Source: Flaccisagitta enflata (Eukaryota > Chaetognatha > Sagittoidea > Aphragmophora). From it: 64,000 bases of DNA. Shown in pieces: positions 34,486 through 46,575 of this stretch (position 1 is its first letter; the number at the start of each line of letters is the position of its first letter). Both the position numbers and the translations under genes were made by a program. Below the pieces are notes generated by a model that saw nothing but the letters and a program-made list of their open reading frames with translations, had not been told where the DNA came from and made no database searches. The stretch covers positions 111,600,001 to 111,664,000 of the forward strand of contig OZ231126.1 of the NCBI GenBank assembly GCA_965153355.1, read 5' to 3'.

Positions 34486-35430
34486 TCGGCTCCCCCACCC
34501 CCATGACGAGGTCCCCCGAGTAAAACTATCATTAAATCCAGTTCATATAAATCACGTTAAGCTAGTTCAACATCATGTCGAGTCAGATTATAACGTCAAC
34601 ACCGGAAGTAGAGAGATCCACGTTCGTTGCAAACGCTGAACAACAAACCCCAGCTGGCCAAGAAAAGTCAAATGTTGTCTATATGAGAACCCGAATCCTG
34701 TTCCGACCAACGATGCGTAAAAGGAGAAGCTTTGTAACGTCGAGGCGATTTTTGAAGTCGTAAATAAATGTTCCTGCCACGCGGGTCTTTGCACCACTTG
34801 CAAGGCACCAGACACGCGTGAGATGTTCCGAATCGAAAGTGTTGTCGCGCCTAAAGCGGCGCATCATCCGTCCGTCTCAAACGTCATACATGCGCCACCA
34901 TTGTTCGCCGCCATTCACTCATCGAAAAGGAAATGAAGAGATGTGTGCACTGAAAGATGTTTGATCCGGAAACTTCTTCGCCGCGTACCTGATTGAGAGG
35001 GAAGGAGAGAGAAAGCCCCTCTCCTCGATGCATTTAAATAGCTGCCTTCAAACTTGCAACCTCGCTTCACAAAAACTTTCCAATTGGCACTCATTGATAG
35101 TCAGAAATTAAGGTTCCATCATTTAGCTTAGAATCCGGATCAAAGTTAAAAACACTTAACTTACTAGACAAAAAAAAAAAAAAATCATCTCAACTAAAGG
35201 GTAGACTTAGTAAATGACCAATCTCATTTTTTTGTAAATTTTGAACTTGAACCACCTTTTTTTTTCATCTGAATCGACGGGCATCGATAGAAGGCACTTG
35301 ATTGGCTCAACCCCTGCTGGGTTAGTAAAGAGCCATCCAAGTGTCCACCATGACGACCAAAGAGGCCGTCACCTCGATACGAAGCGATACATCCGAAAAA
35401 AGCAAAATTATATCTTTTAAACTTCATTCA
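34486..35430 (-). mobile_element. 3' internal part of a family-B LTR element
   Basis: Next to the LTR are the polypurine tract and stretches homologous to the 3' internal region of element A. AACACTTTCGATTCGG and AAGACCCGCGTGGCAGGA appear in both. 35240-35425 matches 55130-55250 (CAAGTGCCTTC, GACGGCC, GTCGTCATGG). No coding frame of pol type. The left-out 5' part cannot simply be the 54.6-58.0 kb block because both contain this last segment. Confidence 0.7.
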
Positions 35431-36497
35431 CTCCATACCATTTGGCCTAGATCTTTGTCAACCTTTCACAATGACTCATTATAAACCGTTACCCATTCCT
35501 TTAACTCGTCTGGCTTATTTAAAATAAACCCAGATCCTAAATCCTCAAAGTCCGTCAGTGAATCGAAAACTGCCACATGACCTTATCTGATGTAACGTTG
35601 AGAAGACGACACCCCGCATCGTCTCATGACTTGGTTAATCCACTTTCGCGCGTGACGTCACTGATTCGCTGAGACGTCGAGCCTCTTAAATTTTTTCGTA
35701 GGCGTAAGACGCGGAATTAATGTAGACCACTTTCACCGCGAGTAAATTCATTCTCATGTTCTATAAGGGCGCGTAGTTGTTCGAATACAACGGTATAACA
35801 AAGAAATAAGGCCAGAATTCAACCGTTTTTGAAGTCATGATCACGATTAAAAAGCGAGGGAGGGAGATTTAATTTCTGTATTTGTTTTCCTTTTCTTTTT
35901 TTCTTTGTTGTATATCGCGTCACGAGTAGGGTAGAGATCGATTTCACCTGTTATTAATGTCCGCTCACGATCATCATTTTTTAACCGTATGCCCGCCATA
36001 CCATCAATCGTCTATGTTTCAAATTTCACGTTGATAGCTTAAATAGTTAAGAAGTTATGACAATTTTACTTATCGATATCAACCCCTCTGAAGGCGACGC
36101 ACTTAAACTTTCTTTCTTCTTTGAACTCAACTGCCTTGACAAATTCATAAGTTTCAAACACAAGTTTGAATCATGCACAAGTTGAGAATCGACCGCAGCC
36201 TGCTTAAGAACGCGCGCTATAATTTTTCTGCGCAACGTAAATTACAATTCACTCTTTTGCAATTGTAAAGATCAACTTTGAAATATCACTGTGACCAAAC
36301 GAATTGGAGTTAACACTTAAGATTTAGGGCAGAAGTACAGAATTTCCCCCTCTTTCACGTAGTGTTAATGAATTATCTGTTAATCATGAAATAACGCCGA
36401 GACAGCATGAAAAAAAGCAGGGCGGCGCCGTCGATTCAGCGGCGGATTCAACGCAAATTAAATTGTACGGCGCGGCGGGGTAGGATTAATAAAACCA
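35431..36497. other. no gene recognised
   Basis: Unique-looking sequence between the LTR-element fragment and an AAG-rich tract. It could be more element-derived DNA, but I found no match in the window. Confidence 0.45.
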
Positions 36498-36850
36498 AGA
36501 GGAAGAAGAAGAAGAAGAAAAAGAAAAACAAAAAGAAGAAGAAGAAGAAGAAGAAGAAGAAGAAGAAGAAGAAGAAGAAGAAGAAGAAGAAGAAGAAGAA
36601 GAAGAAGAAGAAGAAAAACTCAAAGACAACAAAGATGATGACTAAGTAAATGAAGATAATGACGAAGACGATGATGACAGAGAAAACGAATACGACGAAG
36701 ACGTCGATGACGATGAAGACAAAGACAAAAAAGAAGAAAAAGAAAACAGGGAAAAAAAGAGAAAGAAAAAATCAAGCAAAAAAAAAATAGTGAAAAAAGT
36801 AAAAAGAGGAAATCTGGGGAAAGAAGAAAAAACTGGAAAACACAGACGTA
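36498..36850. repeat. (AAG)n microsatellite and purine-rich DNA
   Basis: The core at 36532-36616 is nearly perfect AAG. 36650-36840 is degenerate GA/GAC-rich. The poly-Lys frame is not a gene. Confidence 0.95.
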
Positions 36851-36852
36851 TA

Positions 36853-37336
36853 CACTTTTTTTTTATAAGAACGTCATTTTTTGGGCAAGCCTTCAAAATT
36901 CCTTAATTTTCAGCAGTTTTAAAGCTTGAACGTTCTTTAATTGTTCTTAAACAAAATTTTTATCCTTCAATCAAGAACGTTCTTAATTAGTTCAAGTTTG
37001 CAATGTTTAAGAAAATGTAGAGAAATGTCAATGAAACAACAAAGCAGTAGATTTTACTATTTTAAGTGAATTTAGATCAATGAAAGTAGAAAGATACATG
37101 TTATATAAAGTGAGACATGATTTGCTGAACAGAAAAGATACAGAGTCTGGCTATTTACAAAGAACAATCGATTAAAAATAGCTCAAAAAAATGTTCTTAA
37201 ATTTGTCGAATCTTAAGCCTAATGTTCTTAAATTTTTGAAGAAATGAAGCCTTCCAATGTTCTTAGCATATTTTAAATTTTTCGCGATTTGAAGCCTAAT
37301 GTTTTTTTAAAAATTGGTTCTTATAAGAAAAAAGTG
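36853..37336. mobile_element. 484-bp TA-flanked MITE (CACTTTTTT ends)
   Basis: The left end CACTTTTTTTTTATAAGAAC faces the right end GGTTCTTATAAGAAAAAAGTG. TA is on both sides. The interior has several TTCTTAA motifs. It belongs with the elements at 31017 and 37540 by its ends. Confidence 0.85.
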
Positions 37337-37337
37337 T

Positions 37338-37455
37338 ACACGGCGGCATTAGACGCGGACGGGTGGGTAGGAGCGGAATACGTCAAAAGACAATTTTGTG
37401 ACGGACCGACCAACTGAAAAAGGCTTATAGAGTCGCCTATCCGGGATTAAAAAAG
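37338..37455 (+). repeat. degenerate dispersed hairpin repeat, long form
   Basis: ACGCGGACGGGTGGGTAGGAGCGG, GACGGACCGACCAACTG and AGAGTCGCCTATCC, then GGGATTAAAAA. It abuts the right TA of the preceding MITE, so the MITE may have landed in it. Confidence 0.65.
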
Positions 37456-37539
37456 AAGCGAAAACAGATGGAAATTGATTAAAATCAGGCCTGTATATTG
37501 TTCCATATTCCCCCTCCCCCTCGGTGGTCATTTAAGGCT

Positions 37540-37935
37540 TAAATGTTCTTAAATTGTTCTTTGTCAAAATACATTTTTCAACTGGTTTGAGTTTGTCTTC
37601 TAAAGAGATGAAAGAAAATGTCAATGAAACAAGAAAGCAGCAAGTTTAAAATTCTTAGTAAATGAAAATGGAATTAAGAATGCAGTAAAAACTTAAAAAA
37701 TATATCCTGGCTAATTACTTTCGATAAGAAAATGAAGCTTTCTAATATTTTTTGCATGTTCTTATGATTTTTAAGATTCTAAGCCTAGAATTCTTCAATT
37801 GTAAAAGATTTTAAGCCTATCGTTCTTAATTTTTTAAAGAAATGAAGGCTTCCAATGTTCTTAGTATGTTCTTAAATTTTTTAGGATTTTAAGCCTAACG
37901 TTCTTATGAACTTGGTTCTAATAAAAAAGTGTATT
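37540..37935. mobile_element. truncated copy of the CACTTTTTT MITE family
   Basis: It ends GAACTTGGTTCTAATAAAAAAGTGTA, like the right end of 36853-37336, with repeated AGCCTAACGTTCTTA motifs. The left end is missing. Confidence 0.65.
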
Positions 37936-37973
37936 TTGATGAAAACAAGGCCGACAACATAGCATGAATGAAA

Positions 37974-37979
37974 GAGTGA

Positions 37980-38050
<71 letters not shown>
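37974..38050. repeat. (GA)n microsatellite
   Basis: About 35 units, two GTGAGA variants at the left edge. Confidence 0.97.
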
Positions 38051-38052
<2 letters not shown>

Positions 38053-38393
38053 GACAAAGCTAATTTCTCTTATATCCGTGCCTTTTCCCCTAAGAACTCA
38101 TTAGCTTTTTCTGAAAATGCCTTTTAATAACTGTCTCTCTTATTAGTGATTTATTATTGATGTAAGTCCATAATTCATTGAGATAATATTTTTTTACATA
38201 ATAAGTAGATGACATGCGAAGAAAAAGAATGTGTACCAAAACACTGATCTCCTTGAGTTAATACTGAAAAAGCCAGTCAAGGCGCAAACAAAGGGAAATC
38301 TTTCAAAGGATTTGGAGATGGGGAAGAAAATCTAAGGTAAGGGGAAAAAAAAGAAAAATTGGGGAAAATAAAATTCAAATTAGCAGTACAAAA

Positions 38394-38610
38394 TCATAAC
38401 AGGTCGCCCAAGGGCAATATGTGGTCAGCGATACCCGTTGCCCTGCCTTGCATGATCGTGAATAAGAGAAGAGGAAGCAGGGCCGCTGCCCAGAACGGGA
38501 TGAAGTCCCGTAGAACACAGGGGCACTTTCGTTTGTCCATTCGTCTGTCTGTCCATCCCTCCCCCAAGGCCCTCTCAGGCCTGAAATCTGCCCTCTCAGG
38601 CAGATAAGTA
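38394..38610. repeat. unit shared with the core of the giant foldback
   Basis: ACAGGTCGCCCAAGGGC, GTCAGCGATACCCGTTGCC, AGCAGGGCCGCTGCCC and AACACAGGGGCACTTTCG follow the same order as at 23290-23450. Two 21-bp GGCCTGAAATCTGCCCTCTC units end it. A minimal free-standing copy. Confidence 0.85.
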
Positions 38611-38976
38611 AAACGCAATTTAACACTACTTAAATCTAGAAAACACTGTTTAATTGCAATGAGGGGAAAAAATCAAAGATTTTGTAATACGTCGCGGGGA
38701 TGAAAATCGAACGCTGGGGGGTGGGGGGGGGGGGGGGAATTACGCAAAAATCTACAAAGAATCCAAGTTGTCTTAGTTAAAAATTAATATCCAAGTAGTC
38801 TTAGTTAAATATTTGATTTTCTTCATGGATCTTCTTAGGATCGCCAACTTTTATGAACTGGAACGATTGAGACAGGGATGATGCGGAAAACGCCACTGAA
38901 TAGGATGGCAACAAATAGTAGTAGGTGACCCTGTAAATGGAAATAACATTGTGTAGAAAATTGGAGATCACATGAT

Positions 38977-39111
38977 AACAAGGCCATATAGGCATATACA
39001 CACCAATAGTCAGGATGTGTGGGCAGGAGTGGGAAACCTAAAACAACCGCGATGGATGAACGGACGGAAAGACGCATAAGTGACTTGAAGAGTCGCGCGT
39101 CTGACTAAAAA
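38977..39111 (+). repeat. dispersed hairpin repeat, long form, diverged
   Basis: AACAAGGCCATATAGGC to AGTCGCGCGTCTGACTAAAAA, with TGTGGGCAGGAGTGGG inside. Confidence 0.75.
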
Positions 39112-39143
39112 TGTGACTTGTTAACCAATAAACCAAAAGACGC

Positions 39144-39325
<182 letters not shown>

Positions 39326-39336
39326 GACATACACAC

Positions 39337-39461
39337 CTCGTTGTCACTGCATCTTTGACTTTGGTTCCATTGAGCGTTTATCAAATCGTCGTCTTTGCAG
39401 AAGCCAGGTGTCCCACGCGGCTCAAGAAAGTGCTTTGGAAGACCAATTCCAGGAAACACGG
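39337..39461 (-). CDS. candidate exon of the duplicated exon family, intact
   Basis: Acceptor TTTTTTCCATTGCAG, donor GTGTGT. The 125-nt exon has two bases plus 41 codons: VFPGIGLPKHFLEPRGTPGF, then CKDDDLINAQWNQSQRCSDNE. It enters in phase 1 and leaves in phase 0. A near-copy with its flanking microsatellite lies at 42764-42893, and a diverged copy of the same phase class at 44973-45100. Unrecognised. Such same-phase neighbours may be alternative (mutually exclusive) exons. Confidence 0.6.
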
Positions 39462-39554
39462 CTGCAATGGAAAAAAGTACATGTAATGGCGTGAATCAGA
39501 AAAGTTGATAAAAGCACACTACAAAGCACTTGGGCTGTTGCATGTGACTAGGTT

Positions 39555-40160
39555 CTAGTAAGAAAAAAGTGGACATGGCACAACAAACCATTTAAAAATG
39601 AGACTCAAAAAAATCAATGCATGTCTCTCTCTTTCTTTCGTTCTTCCTTTCTTTCTCGGTCTCTCTTTTTCTCTTTCTACCACGCAGATAAAAAAAAAAG
39701 ACGCATTTTTAAATGGTTGATTTGGCCAATACATTTTCAAAAAACTATAAAAAAATTTTAGGTCATTTTGAAGCCCTTTGAAAGTACTTTCATTTGGCGC
39801 CAATCTGGTATTGCTATCTTTTTTCGTTTAGAAATGGCATCATTTTGAGTAAAAACATTGCCCATTTCAGTTTCGCAATCCCTATGAAAAAAATGCGTTT
39901 TAGCAAAATAGTGCTTCTCTTTGCAGAGCTCTAGCTGCTAAACCGTTTGAGATACAGATCTGGGATCAATCTAGAATGAAGGATTTTTTTGAAAATCATT
40001 CAAAATGTCTTTTTTGAAAACAGCTGAAATTATCTTTATATCTGTTTTATCAATTAATAGATAGGTGCGTCTTTTCTTTTTTTGGATCCAAGTGTTACGT
40101 TTCTTTCTTTCTTTCCACGTTTCTTTCTTTCCATGTTTCTTTCTTTCCAAGTTTCTTTCT
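39555..40160. other. no gene; AT-rich with CTTTC runs
   Basis: AACCATTTAAAAATG (39588) faces CATTTTTAAATGGTTG (39703), a small inverted pair. 40100-40165 has TTTCTTTCTTTCCA repeats. Confidence 0.5.
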
Positions 40161-40177
40161 TTCTACGTTTCTTTCTG

Positions 40178-40329
40178 TTTTTAGTTGCGGACACGCAACT
40201 CTATAAGAGGCTTTGTCCGTCCGTCCGTTGGTTGGTCGGTCCGTCACGCTCAAGTTGAAAAGGAGGAAAACGCGCATTTCCGCCCCTGCCCACCCGTCCG
40301 CAACTGGTGGCCGTGTATCCGGCCTTGTT
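40178..40329 (-). repeat. dispersed hairpin repeat, long form
   Basis: Plus strand: TTTTTAGTTGCGGACACGCAACT hairpin end, GTCCGTCCGTTGGTTGG, CCCCTGCCCACCCGTCCG, CCGGCCTTGTT. Confidence 0.9.
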
Positions 40330-40339
40330 CTTTCTTTCT

Positions 40340-40529
<190 letters not shown>

Positions 40530-40869
40530 GATATCTTAATTTTATTTCAATGTTGTAACCTAGCTTATCAGATCAGGCTAAAATTTTATATGATTTAAAA
40601 AAATAAAGCTTAATCAGACTATTTTTACAAGCTATTCTTTAATCATAACAATTATGTGAATTAATATTTTGGCAAAGCTTAAAACAGACATAAAACCTGT
40701 AAAAATGATTCGATTGAGCTAATTTTATTTTCTAAATTATATAAAGTTTTCTGCCCAATTTGATCAACTAGATTTGAACATGGAAAAATAAAGTCCTGAT
40801 CTAGTCTAGGTCGTCTTTGCTCGTACTGTAAATGAAAAGCTTCTAAAACGCTCGTTTTCTAACTTTTCA

Positions 40870-40958
40870 ATTTGCGGTCACGGATGAACCAATGGACAGA
40901 CCAACAGATGGACGGATGGACAAATCCTCTTATAGAGTTGCGTGTCCGCAGCTAAAAA
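40870..40958 (+). repeat. half copy of the hairpin repeat
   Basis: Only the GGACAGACCAACAGATGG stretch and the GTTGCGTGTCCGCAGCTAAAAA end remain. Confidence 0.7.
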
Positions 40959-41076
40959 GGACACAAGGTCATTAGACTTATGTCTATCTGTCACCCACTT
41001 ATGCAGTTACGCAAGTAAAAATGTACATACGGCCACTTATGCACACACACACGCGCAAACAGACACACACACTCAC

Positions 41077-41217
41077 CCTGCTGTAACTGTATCTTTGATT
41101 CCATTGAGCAACCGATCATTATCTTCTTTGGAAGGGGGTAATCTTGTCTGTACGCCAGTTGTCCCACTTAACACGAAAACGCGATTTGGAAGGCTGACTC
41201 CAGAAAACACCAGATGG
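41077..41217 (-). CDS. candidate exon of the duplicated exon family, diverged
   Basis: Acceptor AATTTTGATTGCAG, donor GTGAGT. 141 nt: one base, 46 codons, two bases. It reads HLVFSGVSLPNRVFVLSGTT, then GVQTRLPPSKEDNDRLLNGI and KDTVTA. Similar in order to the exons at 39337 and 42764 (VFPGIGLP, GTPG, DD-L-N), but phase 2 on both sides. Exit phase 2 would join directly to the exon at 28276. Unrecognised family. Confidence 0.55.
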
Positions 41218-41519
41218 CTGCAATCAAAATTTATTTGGAAAAAAGTCGAAGAGACGAAGTCTCTTCGGTCTTTTTGAGTCCTGCAGAGAAAAACGGATTT
41301 CCCTTTGTTTTATGAGGCGTTTGGGGAAGTTGCTGCATTTTGGGGGCAGAATGAGACTACGCATGAAATTAGTAGCTAAGAAAGAGCTAATTCTCCTCTT
41401 TCAGATGACGCCAAGCAGAATTCTGTGCAATCGATAGTTTTGGAGCTATGATTTTTTAAATCTTTTTTTTATTTTTTCGCATTTTTCGCATTTTTCTCAA
41501 AAACGCGGAATCGAGTTAA

Positions 41520-41690
<171 letters not shown>

Positions 41691-42113
41691 ATTTACGACT
41701 TTTTTCCTACGGCGATTAGCCGCCTTTATTGGTAATGGCACTATTAAAGAAGGCACTATTAAAGATGGCACTTTTAAAGATGGCTACAACAGCTCTATGC
41801 GAGTGGGCATGGGCAGTATTTTAGGTCACTGTTGCATGTTAATGAGCAGTGAAGCCAAGGACCGCAAAAAGAAAAAAAAAGTGAAATGTACTGAGGGAAG
41901 GGCAGATGAAGCGGGTTATAGACACGTGCATAGGACTTAAAAATTGTGGTAAGTGGAGGTGCGCTTTTGCAAGTGCAGTGGTGTCATGTTTGTCACCAAA
42001 AAGATGGCCTCAAATCGCTCTATAAAAAAAAACACAGCCTCAGGAAAAAAACATACTCATGAAAAAATGAGTACTGAGCAAGTAAAGCAGTAGCGCAGAA
42101 ATTGTATACTAAC

Positions 42114-42219
42114 CTCAAGGCATCTTGTTCACTTTCTCTTTGGCACCTCCAGCTTCCGTGATCGACAATTTCAAATGTGAGCATTGACTGACGGAGCCAT
42201 CGAACGAAGCTACCAGTCT
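42114..42219 (-). CDS. candidate exon, host gene
   Basis: Acceptor tract is the (CT)n made by the adjacent (GA)n (42220-42265), ending CTCTCAG; donor GTTAGT. 106 nt: two bases, 34 codons, two bases, reading TGSFVRWLRQSMLTFEIVDH, then GSWRCQRESEQDAL. It enters in phase 1 and leaves in phase 2. The end QDALR and donor resemble the exon at 27517. Unrecognised. Confidence 0.5.
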
Positions 42220-42269
<50 letters not shown>

Positions 42270-42457
42270 TGGACGGATACTATACTTCCGTCGAGACTCT
42301 AGGACAAGTCTATAGGAGCGAATTTTTTCATTTTGTTTCATTTCAATTTGAATCCAGTGTCTTGAGCGTGCTATATAAAGACGAAGGACGGACAGACAGA
42401 CGGACAGGCAAACAAACAGCCGTTCCATTTCGTATTTTGAAACAGCTATTTGGTCTT

Positions 42458-42510
<53 letters not shown>
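42220..42510. repeat. two (GA)n microsatellites (42220-42265, 42460-42510)
   Basis: Perfect GA tracts flank a 190-bp unassigned segment. The left one abuts a candidate splice acceptor. Confidence 0.95.
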
Positions 42511-42511
<1 letters not shown>

Positions 42512-42674
42512 CAAGGAATTGACTATTAATTAAGTATAGATCAGATCGTAATTGATCGAGAGGCCCCCATGAAAACTGTAGCACCACCACCCCCCCCCCC
42601 CCTTGAGCCTAGTATCGTTTGGGGTAATATGATGGATTATGAGTTGCGCGTCCATAACCAATAAACCAAAAGAC

Positions 42675-42675
<1 letters not shown>

Positions 42676-42742
<67 letters not shown>
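42676..42742. repeat. (TC)n microsatellite
   Basis: Perfect. Flanks match those of 39145-39325 (AACCAATAAACCAAAAGACG on the left), so microsatellite and exon were duplicated together. Confidence 0.97.
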
Positions 42743-42745
<3 letters not shown>

Positions 42746-42763
42746 GCACACAAACAGACATAC

Positions 42764-42893
42764 CTCGTTGTCACTGGGTCTGACTAGTCTGACTGAGTCC
42801 ATTGAGCGTTTATCAAATCGTCGTCTTTGCAGCAGCCAGGTGTCCCACTTGGCTCGAGAACGCGCTTTGGAAGGCCAATACCAGGAAACACGG
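42764..42893 (-). pseudogene. duplicated exon copy with 5-bp insertion
   Basis: It is nearly identical to the exon at 39337-39461, with acceptor TTTCAATCGCAG and donor GTATGT intact. Length is 130 instead of 125 nt. The sequence reads VFPGIGLPKRVLEPSGTPGC, then CKDDDLINAQW, and then a 5-bp-longer stretch (CAGACTAGTCAGAC) brings an in-frame TAG. Inclusion of this copy would truncate the product. Confidence 0.65.
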
Positions 42894-42944
42894 CTGCGAT
42901 TGAAATAAACAATGACATACACTTTATGCATACACTTTATGATT

Positions 42945-43620
42945 TCACACAGGGGAAATTTCTCCTCCTTCTCCATCCACCCCCCTCGAAACCCAAATTC
43001 TAGCCTTGAGGCCCATATTCTAGCCTTGAGGCCCAAATTTTAGCCTAGAGGCCAAAATTCTAGCCTCAAAGCCCAAATTCCAGCCTTAAAGCCTAAATTT
43101 CAGCCTTGAGGCTAAATTTCTAGCCTCAAGGCCAATTTTTAGCCTAGAGGCCCAAATTCTAGCCTCAGGGCCCAAATCCAAGTCTTGAGGCCCAAATTCT
43201 AGCCTCAAGGCCCAAATTCTAGCCTCAAGGCTCAAATTCCAACCTTAAGGCTCAAATAACAACCTTGAAGCCCACATCCTAGTCTTGAGGCTCACATCCC
43301 AGCCTTGACGCTCAAATCCCAGCCTCGAAGCTTAAGTAACAGCTTGGAGGCTCAAATCACAGCCTTGTGACTCAAACCACAGCCTTTAGGCTCAAATCAA
43401 AGCCTGAAGGCGCAAATTACAGTTTTAAGGCTCAAATCACAACTCGAGGCGCAGATCACAGGCTCAAGGCTCAAAACTTACTAAGCATAGGTCATCGGCC
43501 CCTTTGGGGCTGCTGCCCTTCTCACCATCACACATCCACATATACTTAAATAGGGGCAACAGGTACCGCTGACCATCTAACGCTTATGCGACTATTTTCT
43601 TTTATAAGGACCTGCAGTTG
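42945..43620. mobile_element. minisatellite-bearing unit with conserved junctions
   Basis: Left junction TTTCACACAGGGGAAATTTC, then CCCCCCTCGAAACCC. About 24 units of 20-21 bp (GGCCCAAATTCTAGCCTTGA type) decay to the right. The right end has GGCCCCTTTGGGGCTGCTGCCC and GGTACCGCTGACC, as in the giant foldback core. Confidence 0.8.
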
Positions 43621-44317
43621 AACCCCGCTCTAACATGACGGCCACCAACGGAATTCAGCCCATAACAGAAGCAAATCTATGGTCCCTCAAAGTCAATTTC
43701 TTTAATAGTACATATGTCCCCCCCCCCCCCAAAGCTTCTCAAGCCTCAAATTCCCATTGAATAACATAGAAAATTTTCAAAAAAGAAAAAAAATTGCAGG
43801 AGTCCCATTGAATAAAATAGAAAATAATGAAAATTGAGAAAATGTAAAATTCCCATTGAGCAACATAGTAAATCGATAAGACAATGAAAAAATGCGAAAT
43901 TCCTATTGAATAACAAGGAAAGTTGCTACCAAAGCCTCAACTATGCCCTCTCAAGACATCTTGAAATTCACCACTGCGTCCTACAGGACATTGGCCCTTT
44001 GGGGCCGCTGCCCTGCTCTCACTCCAATTCTTCAGCTAATCACTCCAAGCAGGGCATCGTGTACCGCTGACTATTTGCGATCTTTGGATGACTTGTTTCC
44101 TTTTTTGGCAATAACAGAAATCCAACAATAACAGCAAGAATTATTAGTCCCCTGAAATCCGTTAGAGCGGGGTTCAACTGTATTTTTTGAGAACATCAAA
44201 GCTTCAAAATGCTTTGAAATTAAGAATGTTATAACTATTTTTTTAGTAGCTATCTTATCTCTTTTGAGGGCTTCGAAAAAAAAATGATGTTCTTATGAAA
44301 CAAAAGTGTAAATTGGA
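43621..44317. other. AT-rich DNA with a second GGGGCCGCTGCCC unit at 43965-44110
   Basis: GGCCCTTTGGGGCCGCTGCCC and AAGCAGGGCATCGTGTACCGC repeat the end unit of the preceding element. 44190-44310 ends TTCTTATGAAACAAAAGTGTA, like the CACTTTTTT MITEs. CCCGCTCTAACATGACGG (43626) faces CCGTTAGAGCGGGG (44158), so 43.62-44.18 kb may be a foldback. Confidence 0.55.
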
Positions 44318-44938
44318 AGCACACTACCATCTAGCTCATAAATATCAGCTGGATCAGGATTTGCATTTTGGCTCACTGAATGAAATATATATCCCAATAA
44401 ATTCATTTTTAGTAATTATTTGGTATTTTGATCTATCAAGAACTTCTGAAACGAGTTTCTATTGGATCGGTCTATGATTTTTCAATTAAAATCAGTGTAT
44501 CCTTTATTTTTCAGTAAGCAACAAAAAGTCATTGATTTTTCTTTTGTTTTTTATTGATATTAGATAATTTTTAGAGCAATATGTTTAACTACAGCCTCCA
44601 ATTTTTTCAATATTCAAAATGTTTGGTAAAAATGTGATCTAATGAGGTTGAGCAGAATGATTTTTGCCAATCTATTTGGATTTAGGAGCTCTTTCTATGT
44701 AGGTTGTCATTTGATGATTTCAACTGAAAACCTTTGATTTGGATTTTGGTTAAATGACAGTTTTTCTTCAAAACGCTCTCATTTCAAAACAAATTGAGCG
44801 ACTGAGCTTTGCTTGGTCTTTAATGGAAGATTTTCTATCATAGTTTGTTGATCTACTTTCATTTTTCTATTAGATATTGAAGTTTAACTGCTATGAATAT
44901 GGGTAGGTGTCCGTATATTTATGAGCTAGATAGTATTG
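44318..44938. mobile_element. about 620-bp foldback element
   Basis: CATCTAGCTCATAAATAT near the left end faces ATATTTATGAGCTAGATAG at the right end. The interior is AT-rich with no frame. Confidence 0.8.
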
Positions 44939-44972
44939 AGGGCCAGCTCGAAAGCATACCTTGTAGACGCAC

Positions 44973-45100
44973 CTTGTCACTGCCTTTGATTACGTTTAGA
45001 TCATTGTCTTCTTTGACGTGAGGTTGGGGCTTCGGGTTCTCGGGGGTGTGCTGTTCCTCAAGCCAGCCTATAAGGGTTGATTTCAGGAAACTTTTCGTAA
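44973..45100 (-). CDS. candidate exon of the duplicated exon family, 5'-most
   Basis: Acceptor ACTCACTGCAG; donor GTGCGT (alternative GTATGC 13 nt further on). The 128-nt exon has two bases plus 42 codons: TKSFLKSTLIGWLEEQHTPE, then NPKPQPHVKEDNDLNVIKGS and DK. It enters in phase 1 and leaves in phase 0, the same class as 39337-39461. KEDND is shared with the exon at 41077. Unrecognised. Confidence 0.5.
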
Positions 45101-45193
45101 CTGCAGTGAGTACATGAGTGGATAATCGTATAAATTTGAGAATTTGGTTCTTGTGGAGGTGTACTTATGTATGCGTTTCAGGATAACCACTTA

Positions 45194-45195
<2 letters not shown>

Positions 45196-45287
<92 letters not shown>
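45196..45287. repeat. (CA)n microsatellite
   Basis: About 46 perfect units. Confidence 0.97.
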
Positions 45288-45289
<2 letters not shown>

Positions 45290-45649
45290 TTTTTCCTTAC
45301 CTGCCGTTGTCCGCAGGTTCGAGAGAATGTCTAACCATGCAACGCCAGTGACGCTAAGCTACGCCTTCGATAACATGGCAGATCCGTTGTTTTGCTTCCA
45401 GAGATGAAGTTTCCCAATAAAATTCAACTAAATAACATTGTCGTATTTTCCTGGCCACCCCAGGATTATGCCATGCCCCGCGTAGCACGCTCGTTTGCTG
45501 TAATTCATTTTAATCCATTGCTTGCCGCCAATGTCAATGCGAGGAAAATGTACAGATATTTTATAGCTTAAACAAGTTCATCAGCACTAAACAGAAGAAA
45601 AGAAAGTAATTAAATACGGAGAAAGTATGGAGTAAGTACGGGGAGAGAG

Positions 45650-45709
<60 letters not shown>

Positions 45710-45963
45710 TCACAGCTGCTCTCAGATCAGCTGGCTCTTGACCATCAAACGCGAATATCGACTAAGCGGTCAAAAATCCCCATTGTCATTGTAAATATCG
45801 AAAAACAAAAAATCAAAATAAATATTCATGATTAATAATAATAAAATATTATGAAATAAAAGCATTTTTAAAAAGCTTTAGCAACAAAAATAGATAAATG
45901 AAATTTTAAATGGCAGAAATGGTTTCAAAAAATAAATCAAAATAAACATATAATTTGAATTTT
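45288..45963. other. no gene; (GA)n at 45648-45706
   Basis: The GA tract is nearly perfect. No exon recognised in the rest. Confidence 0.6.
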
Positions 45964-46575
45964 TGGCAAACTTTTACAAGAGGACCACACTTTTTTTATG
46001 GTCTGTTTTTGTATTTAACACAACCTAAACTCACTCCTACCCCTACCCCCACCCCTTCCCCCATCCCCACCCCTAAACTCATCCCTACCCCTAAACTCAC
46101 CCCTACCCCTAAACTCACCCCTACCCTAAACTCACTCCTATTCTCACTAAACTCCCTACCTCAAACTCACCCTACCCTAAACTCACTGCCTAAACTCGCT
46201 ATCCTAAACTACCTCCTCACTGCCCTAAACTCACCCCTCCCCCCCTAAACTCACCCTAAACTCACCCTAAACTCACCCCTGCCCCTAAACTCACTACCCT
46301 AAACTCACCCTGCCTAAAACTCACTACCTAAACTCACTACCTAAACTCACCCTGCCTAAACTCACTACCCTAAACTCACCCTGCCCTAAACTCACCCCTA
46401 CCTAAACTCAAACTCACCCTACCTCTAAACTCAACTCTACCCCTAAACTCAACCCTACCCCTAAACTCACCCCTACCCCTAAACTCAACCCTTACCCTTG
46501 ACTCAACCAGTCAACCATACTTATATATCCAGGATAGTTGAAAATTTGAGTGTGGTCCTCTTGTAAAAGTAGACC
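45964..46575. mobile_element. foldback enclosing a (CCCTAAACTCA)n minisatellite
   Basis: ACTTTTACAAGAGGACCACAC (about 45970) faces GTGTGGTCCTCTTGTAAAAGT (about 46550). Between them 46020-46505 is a degenerate array of CCCCTAAACTCA units, a telomere-like relative of the array at 9780-9880. Confidence 0.8.

Noticed and set aside
34575-34763. Plus-strand frame starting MSSQIITSTPEVERS as a gag start
   Set aside because: The strand is opposite to the LTR orientation and the stretch is homologous to the non-coding 3' internal region of element A.
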